Of a DNA stretch of 64,000 nt, positions 1-7,941 are shown piece after piece. The stretch covers positions 186,001 to 250,000 of the forward strand of contig NZ_LODW01000093.1 of NCBI RefSeq assembly GCF_002914525.1, read 5' to 3'. The notes under the pieces were generated by a model. That model was not told where the DNA came from, made no database searches, and saw nothing but the letters and a program-made list of their open reading frames with translations. The DNA is from Rhizobium hidalgonense. GTDB lineage: Bacteria > Pseudomonadota > Alphaproteobacteria > Rhizobiales > Rhizobiaceae. Position numbers and translations under genes: made by a program. How positions within the stretch are numbered: the stretch's first letter is position 1; the number at the start of each line of letters is the position of its first letter.

Positions 1-976
1 TCAGGCCACCGAGCGTATCCGTCGGCTTGCCGGCGCCGCCTTCGACCGTCGGGAAGACGAAACGGCCGATGTTATCGGGCGAAAGCCCCTTGCCGTCGCC
101 GGCATTTTTCCGCTGGTTGGCTTCGGTCGCTTCAAAGCCGAGGATCATCGCCACCTTGCCGTCACCGAAGACGCCGAGCGTCTGCGGCCAGGTTGCGCCG
201 AGATAGCCGGGCTGGAAAGGTTCGAGTTTGCCGAGTTGGGCGAGATCGTCACCGGCCTTGATGACCGCCGGATCGAGGAACCCTTCGCCCTCGCCGTTCT
301 TGGCCGCCTCGAAGACCTTCTGGCCGCCCTCGCGCATAACGAGATAGCTCCAGTAGAAGTGGATCGGCCATTTCTCGCCGCCGCCGCCGGCAATCGGCAC
401 GATGCCGGCCGCCTTGATCTTCTGCACCGCCTCGAGAAAATCGGTCCAGGTCTTGATCTCCTCGGCTTTGACGCCTGCTTTTGCAAACAGCGCCTTGTTG
501 TAGAAGAAACTGACCAGACCGACCTTGTACGGGATCGCCCAGGTCTTGCCTTCAAAGGTCAGGCCGTCGACCGAAGCCGGCGTGTAGGCCTTGCGCAATT
601 TGCCGCCATCGGCATCCAGCGCCGTCGTTACATCCTGAAGCGCGCCGGTCTCGGACTGCTGCTTCAGGACGCCGCCGCCCCAGCTGAAAAAGAAATCCGG
701 CACGTCGTCGGACTGCAGCAATGTCGGAAGCTTGGCCTTGAAGGCCTCGTTTTCGAGAAACTGCATCTGGACGTCGACGTCGGGATGCTGGGCTTCGTAT
801 TTCTTGACGATGTCTTCCCAGGCGGCGAGGTTCTTCGGGTCGGTTTCAAGATGCAGCCACTTGACCACCGTCGTCGCCGAGGCGGCCCCGGCTCCGGCCA
901 GCAACATGCCGGCTGCCGCGGCCATGGATACGATGCGCCTGCCGCCGAAAGCGGCATTCTTCAGCATGCAATTCAT
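1..976 (-). CDS. ABC transporter sugar-binding protein (partial, C-terminus off the left edge)
   Basis: Periplasmic solute-binding protein of a carbohydrate ABC importer. The first 325 codons are present and the frame is still open at base 1; family members usually run a little over 400 residues. Residues 1 to about 34 form a signal peptide (RR near the start, hydrophobic AAAAGMLLAGAG, cleavage after an ASA motif), followed by TTVVKWLHLETDP and a central WAIPYKVGLVSFFYNK stretch typical of family 1 binding proteins. The ATG at 976 has a GGGAGG site just upstream; a second ATG four codons later is less well placed. It is divergent from a ROK regulator, which probably controls it. The substrate cannot be read from sequence; the adjacent sugar-oxidoreductase and ThuA genes suggest a disaccharide or glycoside. 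Confidence 0.9.
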   Translation of the reverse strand, partial: MNCMLKNAAFGGRRIVSMAAAAGMLLAGAGAASATTVVKWLHLETDPKNLAAWEDIVKKYEAQHPDVDVQMQFLENEAFKAKLPTLLQSDDVPDFFFSWGGGVLKQQSETGALQDVTTALDADGGKLRKAYTPASVDGLTFEGKTWAIPYKVGLVSFFYNKALFAKAGVKAEEIKTWTDFLEAVQKIKAAGIVPIAGGGGEKWPIHFYWSYLVMREGGQKVFEAAKNGEGEGFLDPAVIKAGDDLAQLGKLEPFQPGYLGATWPQTLGVFGDGKVAMILGFEATEANQRKNAGDGKGLSPDNIGRFVFPTVEGGAGKPTDTLGGL

Positions 977-1026
977 GATTTTCCTCCCAGGGGACCTATC
1001 CTCACAATTTTTCCCCTATGCGGATT

Positions 1027-1055
1027 AATTCAACGGACCTTTTGCCGGATGTCAA
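1027..1055 (-). promoter_or_regulatory. possible promoter for the ABC transporter gene
   Basis: On the minus strand TTGACA (1055-1050) is followed after 17 bases by TGAATT (1032-1027). The -35 is perfect and the -10 weak. It lies about 50 bases upstream of the ATG at 976, in the divergent region shared with the ROK gene. Assigned by pattern only. Confidence 0.35.
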
Positions 1056-1083
1056 CCCAATGCGTTAATTTTTGTCAATTACG

Positions 1084-1112
1084 CTTGACAGCTCCGCGGA
1101 ATTGCCTGTTAT
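1084..1112 (+). promoter_or_regulatory. possible promoter for the ROK regulator gene
   Basis: CTTGACA at 1084-1090 fits the rhizobial -35 pattern CTTGAC; the -10 region around 1107-1113 (TGTTATT) is only a partial match. It lies about 60 bases upstream of the ATG at 1174. Assigned by pattern only. Confidence 0.35.
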
Positions 1113-1173
1113 TTATTTCGTAACCCGTTAAAAATATTGGCTCGCATAACGAACCTACTGCCGGCAAATTTTC

Positions 1174-2373
1174 ATGAAGACTGCAGACCCAGAATTGATG
1201 CGCGCGATCAATCGCTTGAACGTGCTCGATACCATCAGGCGCCATGGCCCGATCTCGCGCATCGAGATCAGCGAGCGGACCGAGCTCTCGACGACAACCG
1301 TTTCGGCCATCACCGCCTCGCTGCTCGACGACGGGCTGATCCTGCCGCGTCATGAAGGCGACATCCGCAACGAGGCGGTGCGTGGGCGGCCACGCGTGGC
1401 GCTGGAGCTCAATCCCGATGCGGCCCGGGTGGTCGGCGGCAAGATCGCCGCCAACCGGATGGTTTTCGTCGTCACCAACTTCCGCGGCGACGTGTTGTCG
1501 AAGCTCACTTTGCCGATCCGCATCGACCGGCAGCCGATCGGCGTCATCGCCGATCTGGTCGAGGACGGGGTCAGGCGCTGCGTCGTCGATGCCGGGCTGT
1601 CGCTGGAGGATGTCGAAAGTATCTGCCTTGGTTTTCCCGGCGTCATCGAGCACCGCACCGGCTACATCAGAAGCAGCCCGATCTTTCGCGACATCAATGT
1701 CGATTTCGCCGCCGAAATGTCGACGCGGCTGGCAACGCCGACCATCGTCGAAAGCGACGCGCATGCCATCACGCTCGGCCATCACTGGTTCGGAAGAGCC
1801 CGGGATCTGGAGGATATGGTATTGATTTCGCTGGAACAGACGCTGGGGCTCGGCGTCTTGCACGGCAACCGCCTGTTCCGCGGCGCCGGCGGCCTCAGCC
1901 ACAATCTCGGCGACCTTGTGCTCGGCATGGGGCCGAACGGCGTGGTGCGGCTTTTCAGCCAGGCCGGCGAAAGCGCCATCCTCGGCGAACAACAGACCGA
2001 CGGGCGTTTTGCTGAAGCGATCCGCCTCGGGCGCGGCATGACCCATGCCCAGGCGCTGATCAAGGCCGATGACGACCGGCTGATCAGTGCTGCCATCCGC
2101 GCCGGCGAAGCCGTGGGGTTGACGATTGCCAATATCGTCACCCTGTTTGCGCCGCCGCGGGTGATCCTGGTCGGCTCCAGCCTGGCGCTCGGCGAACCCT
2201 TTCTCAACAGCCTGCGCGATGCCTATGCGCTCGCCATTCCGCCCTCGCTGCGCGGGGTGAGCGAACTCGTCTTCGACGATTCGAGCGATGATTTCTGGGC
2301 GCAGGGTGCGGCGGCGGTGGCGCTCTACGAACTCTACGAATCGCCCTGGAGCACCACCGGGCCGGCGCTCTGA
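1174..2373 (+). CDS. ROK family (NagC/XylR-type) transcriptional regulator
   Basis: Sugar-responsive repressor of 399 residues. An N-terminal winged helix-turn-helix (about residues 13-56, ISRIEISERTELSTTTVSAI) precedes an actin-like sugar-kinase fold domain (about 85-390). The glycine-rich ROK signature is recognisable (TLGLGVLHGNRLFRGAGGLSHNLGD), but the zinc-binding cysteine cluster that normally follows the conserved His is absent, so this is a degenerate ROK sensor. It is divergent from the binding-protein gene and runs codirectionally into the oxidoreductase and ThuA genes, which fits local control of a sugar locus. The ligand is unknown. Confidence 0.9.
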   Translation: MKTADPELMRAINRLNVLDTIRRHGPISRIEISERTELSTTTVSAITASLLDDGLILPRHEGDIRNEAVRGRPRVALELNPDAARVVGGKIAANRMVFVVTNFRGDVLSKLTLPIRIDRQPIGVIADLVEDGVRRCVVDAGLSLEDVESICLGFPGVIEHRTGYIRSSPIFRDINVDFAAEMSTRLATPTIVESDAHAITLGHHWFGRARDLEDMVLISLEQTLGLGVLHGNRLFRGAGGLSHNLGDLVLGMGPNGVVRLFSQAGESAILGEQQTDGRFAEAIRLGRGMTHAQALIKADDDRLISAAIRAGEAVGLTIANIVTLFAPPRVILVGSSLALGEPFLNSLRDAYALAIPPSLRGVSELVFDDSSDDFWAQGAAAVALYELYESPWSTTGPAL

Positions 2374-2406
2374 GCGGCGCACACACCACGATCAATGGAG
2401 GAATTC

Positions 2407-3507
2407 ATGGACAAAGTCGGTATCGGCATCATCGGATGCGGCAATATTTCGGGCGCCTACCTCAAGGCGATGGCATCCTTCCCCATTCTCGAGATCCGCG
2501 GCGTCGCCGACCTCAACCGCGAACTGGCGGAGGCGAAGGCTGCGGAATTCAACGTCCCCGCCAGGTCGATCGAGGAGCTTTTCGCCGATCCCAAGGTCGA
2601 GATCATCGTCAATCTGACCATTCCCAAGGCGCATGTCGCAGTCGCCATGCAGGCGCTCGAAGCCGGCAAACACACCTATTCGGAAAAGCCGCTCGGGATT
2701 AATTTCGCGGAAGGGAAAAAATTGGCCGAGGCGGCGCGCGCCCGCAATCTTCGCATCGGTGCGGCCCCCGATACCTTCCTCGGCGGCGGCCATCAGACGG
2801 CGCGCGCGCTGATCGACCAGGGCGTCATCGGCCAGCCGGTCGGCGGCTCGGCAAGCTTCATGTGCCCGGGCCATGAACGCTGGCATCCGAACCCGGCCTT
2901 CTACTACGAGGTCGGCGGCGGGCCGATGCTCGACATGGGTCCCTATTACATCACCGACCTCGTTAATCTTCTCGGGCCGGTTTCTCAGGTCGCCGGCTTT
3001 GCGACGACGCCGCGGACCGAACGGCTCGTGACCAGCGAGCCGCGCAACGGCGAGCGCATCCCCGTGCATGTGCCGACCCATGTCGCCGGCATGATGGCTT
3101 TTGCCAACGGCGCCGTCGTCCAGATCGCCATGAGCTTCGACGTCGCCGGCCACAAGCACGTGCCGCTCGAAGTCTACGGCACTGAGGGCACGCTTATCGT
3201 CCCCGACCCGAACAAGTTTGCCGGCCCTGTCGAATATCTGAAGAAGGGCGGCGCCTTCGAGGACCAGCCGGTCACCGCGCCGTATGCCGAGGGCAATTTC
3301 CGCTCTCTCGGCGTCGCCGACATGGCGCATGCGATCCGCTCGAACCGGCCGCACCGCGCCAATGGCGATCTGGCACTGCATGTGCTCGAGGTCATGGAAG
3401 CCTTCCAAACGGCGTCCGAGACCGGTCGGACGGTAACGATTACCACGACGGTGGAACGCCCTGCCCCCTTGTCCGAATCCATCATCGACGGACGGCTGGC
3501 GAAATAA
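2407..3507 (+). CDS. Gfo/Idh/MocA family oxidoreductase
   Basis: NAD(P)-dependent sugar or cyclitol dehydrogenase, 366 residues. The N-terminal Rossmann fold shows GIGIIGCGNISGAYL (from about residue 5) and the family EKP motif (SEKPLGI, near residue 95) that carries the catalytic Lys. The C-terminal alpha/beta domain includes a GGGPMLDMGPYYITD stretch, in which family members place catalytic Asp/His residues. An upstream in-frame ATG at 2395 overlaps the ribosome site (GGAGGAATTC), so the ATG at 2407 was chosen. It sits 33 bases after the ROK gene and 18 before a ThuA-like gene, a pairing common in rhizobial sugar-catabolic clusters. The exact substrate is unknown. Confidence 0.92.
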   Translation: MDKVGIGIIGCGNISGAYLKAMASFPILEIRGVADLNRELAEAKAAEFNVPARSIEELFADPKVEIIVNLTIPKAHVAVAMQALEAGKHTYSEKPLGINFAEGKKLAEAARARNLRIGAAPDTFLGGGHQTARALIDQGVIGQPVGGSASFMCPGHERWHPNPAFYYEVGGGPMLDMGPYYITDLVNLLGPVSQVAGFATTPRTERLVTSEPRNGERIPVHVPTHVAGMMAFANGAVVQIAMSFDVAGHKHVPLEVYGTEGTLIVPDPNKFAGPVEYLKKGGAFEDQPVTAPYAEGNFRSLGVADMAHAIRSNRPHRANGDLALHVLEVMEAFQTASETGRTVTITTTVERPAPLSESIIDGRLAK

Positions 3508-3525
3508 GTTTCAGGAGGAAAGAGA

Positions 3526-4167
3526 ATGCGTGAAGCACTGATCGTCTGGGGTGGCTGGAGCGGGCACGAGCCGCAGGAATGCGCCGAAATCATCAAGACC
3601 ATGCTCGAGGAAGACGGTTTCAAGGTCTATCTCGAACACGGCACCGAGGCGCTTGCCGACCCTTCGGTGCATGATCTCAGCCTCGTCGTGCCGATCATGA
3701 CGATGTCGAAGATCGAAAAGGAGGAGGTCAAGAACCTCGCCGCCGCGATCGAAAGCGGCGTCGGCATATCAGGCTATCACGGCGGCGCCGGCGATGCCTT
3801 CCGCGACTCCGTCGACTACCAGTTCATCATCGGCGGCCAGTGGGTGGCTCACCCCGGCAACATCATCGACTATACCGTCAACATCACCCGGCCCGACGAT
3901 CCACTGATGGAGGGGATTGCCGACTTCCCCTATACGTCGGAGCAATATTACATGCATGTCGACCCCTCGAACGAGGTGCTGGCGACGACGAAATTCACCG
4001 GCGAACACGCCTACTGGATCGACGGCGTCGTCATGCCTGTCGTCTGGAAGCGCAAATACGGCAAGGGCCGCGTCTTCTATTCCTCGCTCGGCCACCAGGC
4101 CAAGGAATTCGACGTGCCGGAGATGAAAACCATCTTCCGCCGCGGGGCCAATTGGGCGGCGCGATGA
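3526..4167 (+). CDS. ThuA domain-containing protein
   Basis: Protein of 213 residues with a class I glutamine-amidotransferase-like fold, related to ThuA of rhizobial trehalose/maltitol/sucrose use. Visible landmarks are the N-terminal ALIVWGGWSGHEP, the YHGG loop at residues 84-87 and a C-terminal GKGRVFYSSLGH motif. ThuA proteins are linked with ThuB-type (Gfo/Idh) dehydrogenases that make 3-keto-sugars; here the preceding gene is exactly such a dehydrogenase, so the two probably act together. A GGAGG site precedes the ATG. Naming it thuA itself would overreach, because the family is large. Confidence 0.88.
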   Translation: MREALIVWGGWSGHEPQECAEIIKTMLEEDGFKVYLEHGTEALADPSVHDLSLVVPIMTMSKIEKEEVKNLAAAIESGVGISGYHGGAGDAFRDSVDYQFIIGGQWVAHPGNIIDYTVNITRPDDPLMEGIADFPYTSEQYYMHVDPSNEVLATTKFTGEHAYWIDGVVMPVVWKRKYGKGRVFYSSLGHQAKEFDVPEMKTIFRRGANWAAR

Positions 4168-4203
4168 GGCGAGGTTCAGATGGTTTGTAAAAACCCCTCC
4201 CCA

Positions 4204-4236
4204 ACCCCTCCCCACAAGGGCCTTGTGGGGAGGGGT
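4204..4236. repeat. 33-bp near-perfect palindrome between genes
   Basis: ACCCCTCCCCACAAGG (4204-4219) and its exact reverse complement (4221-4236) flank a single G. It sits between the converging ends of the ThuA and DUF2938 genes. It resembles the palindromic halves of rhizobial intergenic mosaic elements and could also act as a bidirectional terminator, though neither side has a T tract. Confidence 0.8.
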
Positions 4237-4246
4237 CTTGGCGATC

Positions 4247-4726
4247 TCAGCGCAGGATCAACGCCGTACCATAAAGCCCCAATGCAAACACCGTATGCGC
4301 CAGCAGATTGAAACACCGGACCTTGTTGGGGTTCGGATGTTTCGACGCGGCCCAGCCGATGCCGAGGCCCGGCTGTAGCAGGAACCACCCTGCCCCGACG
4401 GTGATGATGCCGAAGATCCAGGCGGGAAGGAATGTCGGTGCGGCGAGCCAGCCCTGCCCCATGATGAGTGCAAAAATCACCCCATAGAGAATGCCGACGG
4501 CGTAATGGCTGATCCAGCCGAGCGCCAGCTCATGTTCATAGGGCTCGGCATCGGCGATGCTGTCGTGAAAGACCTTGCCGCGGCGAAGGTGCCAGAACCA
4601 GCGGCCGACCGGCGCCCAGTTCGGCGGCGTCTGGCCGAAGACCTTGGTGAGCAGGATTGCCCAGAGGTCCATGAGGATGGTTGCGCCGGCGCCGATCGCC
4701 AGGCCGCGCCACAGAATATCGAACAT
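4247..4726 (-). CDS. DUF2938 family membrane protein
   Basis: Integral membrane protein of 159 residues with about four helices (near residues 5-24, 72-92, 97-118 and 140-158). It carries the family's conserved early MDLWA and GRWFWHLRRGKVFHD stretch and a later WFLLQPGLGIGWAASKHPNP motif. Function is unknown in the family. It stands alone between a ThuA gene and a MarR gene, both of which converge on or follow it, with no partner suggested by context. Confidence 0.85.
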   Translation of the reverse strand: MFDILWRGLAIGAGATILMDLWAILLTKVFGQTPPNWAPVGRWFWHLRRGKVFHDSIADAEPYEHELALGWISHYAVGILYGVIFALIMGQGWLAAPTFLPAWIFGIITVGAGWFLLQPGLGIGWAASKHPNPNKVRCFNLLAHTVFALGLYGTALILR

Positions 4727-4812
4727 TGGGAATCACCGGAGAGCGTTGAATTGCAGAGGCGCTAGAAAAGCACTGGAGACACGCCGGTGCAATGGCTTCG
4801 CGCGTTCCACGA

Positions 4813-5328
4813 TCATTCGCGCTCATCATGCGGGGCCGACGTGCTGTCGCCGGGATCGACGCTGATATCTTCTGCGAACCTCCGCATCAGCCGCACCAGT
4901 TCATTGAATTCGTGCTCGTCCCAGCGCTCGAAGATGGCGCGGCCGATCCTTTCGCGCGCCACGTCGATGCGGTCGGTCATGGCCTTGCCTTTCGGGCTGA
5001 TGACCGCCTCGCGCACACGGCGATCGGCAGCACTTCCGCGCCGCTCGACCAGGCCGAGGCTTTCGAGCTTGGCAACCTGACGGCTAACGGTGGTGTAGTC
5101 GCGCCCGGCGCGGTCGGCGAGTTCGACCACACCGATCGGACCGAGGCGTTCCACCGTGACCAAGAGCGGAAACAGCGCGCGGTCGAGCGAAATACCGGCC
5201 TCGCGGACCATCTGCTCGTCGCGCTGCGGCCGGTTCATGACGCTGACGATCTCGATCAAAGCCCCGTGCAGTTCGCGCAGCTTTTCGGAAATATGTGTAT
5301 TTTGCACACTTCTTGTTGACGCCGTCAT
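4813..5328 (-). CDS. MarR family transcriptional regulator
   Basis: Winged helix repressor of 171 residues. The DNA-binding core is around residues 55-125, with RDYTTVSRQVAKLESLGLVERR as recognition helix and wing lead-in and ADRRVREAVISPKGKAM as the wing. An upstream ATG at 5379 would add 17 residues, but AGGAGA lies just before the ATG at 5328, which is preferred. It is divergent from an FAD monooxygenase with 44 bases between starts; a matching palindrome lies in that gap and another inside its own first codons. This implies autorepression plus control of the monooxygenase, probably relieved by an aromatic ligand. Confidence 0.93.
   Translation of the reverse strand: MTASTRSVQNTHISEKLRELHGALIEIVSVMNRPQRDEQMVREAGISLDRALFPLLVTVERLGPIGVVELADRAGRDYTTVSRQVAKLESLGLVERRGSAADRRVREAVISPKGKAMTDRIDVARERIGRAIFERWDEHEFNELVRLMRRFAEDISVDPGDSTSAPHDERE
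5293..5309. promoter_or_regulatory. putative MarR operator, site 1
   Basis: ATGTGTATTTTGCACAC, an imperfect palindrome inside the first codons of the MarR gene. It matches the reverse complement of site 2 at 15 of 17 positions. Binding here would block elongation or initiation of the regulator gene. Confidence 0.65.
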
Positions 5329-5343
5329 ATCGATTCTCCTATT

Positions 5344-5360
5344 ATGTGCATAATACACAT
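5344..5360. promoter_or_regulatory. putative MarR operator, site 2
   Basis: ATGTGCATAATACACAT, a palindrome with ATGTG/CACAT arms in the 44-base divergent gap. Its centre is 51 bases from that of site 1, about five helical turns. It lies directly upstream of the monooxygenase ribosome site, as expected for a repressor operator. Confidence 0.7.
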
Positions 5361-5372
5361 ATGGAGATTGCA

Positions 5373-6875
5373 ATGACACCGAATTCTAAGGTCGATGTGC
5401 TGATATCAGGCGCTGGCGCGGCCGGGCTGACGCTGGCAATCGAGCTGGCGCGGCGCGGCGTCAACTTCCGCCTGATCGAAAAATTGAACGACGCGTTCCG
5501 CGGCTCCCGCGGCAAGGGCATTCAGCCGCGCACACAGGAAGTCTTCGAAGATCTCGGCATCCTCGACCGGATCGTCGCGCTCGGCGGCACCTATCCCAAG
5601 CAGCGGGAATATCGCGACGATGGAAGCTTCAGCGAATCCGACGTCGTGCTGGGTGAAGCGCCGACGCCTGCCGAACCCTACCATCTGCCGCTGATGGTGC
5701 CGCAGTTCCTGACCGAGGGCGTGATGCGCGAGCGTCTGCTCGAACTGGGGCACCGCCCGGAATTCGGATGTGAACTCATCGGCTTCGAACAGGACGATGC
5801 GGGCGTAATGGCGCGGCTCAAGGGCCGATCCGGGGAAGAAACCATCCGCGCTCGCTGGCTCGTCGGCGCCGATGGTGGGCGCAGCTTCGTGCGCCACGCG
5901 CTCGATATCGGCTTTCCCGGCAAGACACTCGGCGTGCGCGCCATCGTCGCCGATGTCGTGCTGACGGGGCTGGATCGCGACGCCTGGCATCGCTTCGGCG
6001 AAGGCGACATGCAGCGACAGCTGGCACTTTGCCCGCTGGCGGGAACCGATCTGTTCCAGATCCAAGGGCCAATCCCGCTTGTCGGCGAGATCGACCTGTC
6101 GGCCGCTGGTTTGGCCGCGCTGGTGAACGAGCGCACCGGCCGCGACGATCTTCACGTCCGATCGGTTTCCTGGGCCTCGGCCTTCAACATGAACGCCCGG
6201 CTTGCCGATCGCTACCGGCTCGGCCGCGTGTTCCTGGCCGGCGATGCCGGCCATACGCATCCGCCGACCGGCGGACAGGGTCTCAATACCAGCGTGCAGG
6301 ATGCCTATAATCTCGGATGGAAACTGGCGGCGGTCGCCGCCGGCGCCCCGGATGCGCTGCTCGACAGCTATGAGGAAGAGCGCCGCCCGATCGCGGCGGC
6401 GATGCTTGGTCTTGCCACGAGGCTGCTCGATGCTCTGAAGCGCGGCGAGATGCGGCGCGGCCGCGAGGTTCATCAGCTCGATATCGGCTATCCCGAGTCG
6501 TCCCTTGCGCTGGAAAAGCCGGCGCGGCGCGGCGGCCTGCTGGCAGGCGACCGTGCGCCGGATGCACCGCTGACCGGTGCGGCCGGTCAGCCGAGACGTT
6601 TGTTCGACCTGTTCAAGGGCACGCACTGGACGCTGCTCGGTTATGAGGTCGAGCAACTCGCGATACCGCCGCGCCCGGGGCTGCACATCCACAGGATTTG
6701 CCAACGTGCCGACCTGATGGATCAAGGCGGGCATTTCCGCCAGGCCTATGGCCTAGCCCCAGGCGACTGGGTGCTGGTGCGTCCGGACGGTTATGTCGGC
6801 GCCATCGTCGCAGCGGCCGATACCCGGGCGCTGGAAGCCTATCTGGCAAATGTCGGTTTCGCACATGATGCGTGA
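5373..6875 (+). CDS. FAD-dependent aromatic monooxygenase (PheA/TfdB family)
   Basis: Flavoprotein hydroxylase of 500 residues. The N-terminal dinucleotide fold has VLISGAGAAGLTLAIELARRG (from about residue 9). A DG-type motif (WLVGADGGRSFVR) lies near residue 165, and the FAD-ribityl motif GDAGHTHPPTGGQGLN near residue 289. A thioredoxin-like C-terminal domain (about 400-500) is as in phenol hydroxylases. ATGs exist at 5361 and 5373; GGAG at 5363-5366 favours 5373. It is divergent from a MarR regulator with shared operators, so it is likely induced by its substrate or a related aromatic compound. The substrate cannot be inferred. Confidence 0.9.
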   Translation: MTPNSKVDVLISGAGAAGLTLAIELARRGVNFRLIEKLNDAFRGSRGKGIQPRTQEVFEDLGILDRIVALGGTYPKQREYRDDGSFSESDVVLGEAPTPAEPYHLPLMVPQFLTEGVMRERLLELGHRPEFGCELIGFEQDDAGVMARLKGRSGEETIRARWLVGADGGRSFVRHALDIGFPGKTLGVRAIVADVVLTGLDRDAWHRFGEGDMQRQLALCPLAGTDLFQIQGPIPLVGEIDLSAAGLAALVNERTGRDDLHVRSVSWASAFNMNARLADRYRLGRVFLAGDAGHTHPPTGGQGLNTSVQDAYNLGWKLAAVAAGAPDALLDSYEEERRPIAAAMLGLATRLLDALKRGEMRRGREVHQLDIGYPESSLALEKPARRGGLLAGDRAPDAPLTGAAGQPRRLFDLFKGTHWTLLGYEVEQLAIPPRPGLHIHRICQRADLMDQGGHFRQAYGLAPGDWVLVRPDGYVGAIVAAADTRALEAYLANVGFAHDA

Positions 6876-7172
6876 GTGCCAAGCCGACGCCGAGCCGTCG
6901 CCCGACTATGCGGATTGCTGAGGTCGACGCGCGCGCCACCCGGTCCTCGATGAAAGAAATTCGATGGGCGATGCACTGTGTTCGGCCGACACTGCCATAG
7001 CTCAGCCGCAGCGCCTTGACTGGCGGCGAATGCTACCGGGTTTTCATCGTCCGCAGCCGACTTCCCCGGATCGATTACAGGCTCCGAATTGTCCGTCGAC
7101 AGTGGCTAGGCGCAGATCCGTCAACGCGTTCGGCGCCCTTCGTGAGGCGCGTCTGAACGGTGGTAAGCGCTG
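6876..7172. other. intergenic stretch, no gene seen
   Basis: About 300 bases between the monooxygenase and the end of a small minus-strand gene. Open frames here have no ribosome site or protein-like composition, and no RNA gene or clear terminator was recognised. Confidence 0.5.
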
Positions 7173-7424
7173 TTAGAGGGCGTCGCGCTCGTAGCGCGGC
7201 GTCCAACCGCGGGTCATCCCGCGGCTCATCGCCCGCTCCGCCAGCGCCAGTTGCCGGCGGAGATGTTTGCAGTCGTCGAGCAGCGAGCGGATCGCCGCCT
7301 TGGCATTGTCGTCATGCCAGGCCAGCACGGCTTCGACTTCCCAGGCAGGATCGGGCCAGGCAGGATCGGGCCAAGCCGGATCCGGCCAAATCGTATCGGG
7401 TTCCAGGATCTTTGCCGGCTGCAT
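7173..7424 (-). CDS. small protein with PDPAW tandem repeats
   Basis: Protein of 83 residues of unknown function. Residues 8-28 contain four five-residue units (PDTIW, then PDPAW three times), encoded by four 15-bp DNA repeats at 7341-7400, two of them identical. The rest is amphipathic (EVEAVLAWHDDNAKAAIRSL, then an Arg-rich end). Its ATG overlaps the TGA of the upstream small gene by one base, so the two are probably translated together. The unit count may vary between strains by slippage. It resembles small hypothetical proteins of Rhizobium; no function is claimed. Confidence 0.65.
   Translation of the reverse strand: MQPAKILEPDTIWPDPAWPDPAWPDPAWEVEAVLAWHDDNAKAAIRSLLDDCKHLRRQLALAERAMSRGMTRGWTPRYERDAL
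7341..7400 (-). repeat. four 15-bp tandem coding repeats
   Basis: Units at 7341-7355 and 7356-7370 are identical (plus strand CCAGGCAGGATCGGG); 7371-7385 and 7386-7400 are diverged copies. Read on the minus strand they give the repeated PDPAW peptide of the 83-residue protein. Confidence 0.9.
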
Positions 7425-7585
7425 CAGTTCAGCGCCAATGGCAATTGAACCGGACGCGGCAGCGGCCGGCTGAGCTCGACCTTTCTCTGCCAGGCGGCGC
7501 GTCGCAGTTGATCGCGCTCGCGCGCCGCACGCGACGCTTCGACAAGGGCTAGGGCGTTGGCGATCACTTGTTCCGTATGTGTCAT
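7424..7585 (-). CDS. 53-residue hypothetical protein, coupled to the next gene
   Basis: Small basic protein starting MTHTEQVIANALALVEASRA and ending in LPRPVQLPLALN; the middle is Arg/Ala-rich and probably helical. GGAG lies six bases before the ATG. The stop TGA overlaps the start ATG of the repeat-containing gene (TGATG), which is typical of translational coupling. The strong ribosome site and the coupling are the reasons for calling it real. No family was recognised. Confidence 0.6.
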   Translation of the reverse strand: MTHTEQVIANALALVEASRAARERDQLRRAAWQRKVELSRPLPRPVQLPLALN

Positions 7586-7683
7586 GACCATCTCCAATGT
7601 TCCTGTTTTGTTCTAAGCTAGACCTTCGGCTGGAAAAGTCAAGTCAGGGGGATCTGGCGGTGAGGACGATGGATCGGGGACGT

Positions 7684-7941
7684 TCAGTCCGCAGCTTCGA
7701 TGACGGCGATGCCGGCTTCCTGCGCAGCCCTTATGAAGGACGCCCGCACCTCATCCGGCGGGAGATCGCCGATAATCGCATCCAGGCACGACTTCACGGC
7801 TTCGAGATAATCTTCGCCGTCATCGACCGGCCAGTCGTGCAGCAGCGTTCGCGCGGCGTCCCACACAGAATTAATAACGGCATAATGGCCGAGCCCCATT
7901 GAGGCCAAGCCGACCGGTCGAAAATTTGCCGTCTGTCTCAC
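7684..7941 (-). CDS. DUF982 family protein
   Basis: Protein of 85 residues matching the rhizobial DUF982 pattern: a short beta start (RPVGLASMGLGHYAVINS), a DAARTLLHDWP helix, then SCLDAIIGDLPPDEVRASFIRAAQEAGI. The family is greatly expanded in Rhizobium and its function is unknown. The start used is a GTG at 7941 because the family N-terminus would be lost from the internal ATG at 7899; no good ribosome site is visible. A second, more divergent member lies at 9292-9585. Confidence 0.75.
   Translation of the reverse strand: MRQTANFRPVGLASMGLGHYAVINSVWDAARTLLHDWPVDDGEDYLEAVKSCLDAIIGDLPPDEVRASFIRAAQEAGIAVIEAAD

Noticed and set aside
236..1123. Open frame on the plus strand over the ABC binding protein gene
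   Set aside because: The minus-strand reading has a signal peptide, ribosome site and family motifs; the plus-strand frame is its shadow.
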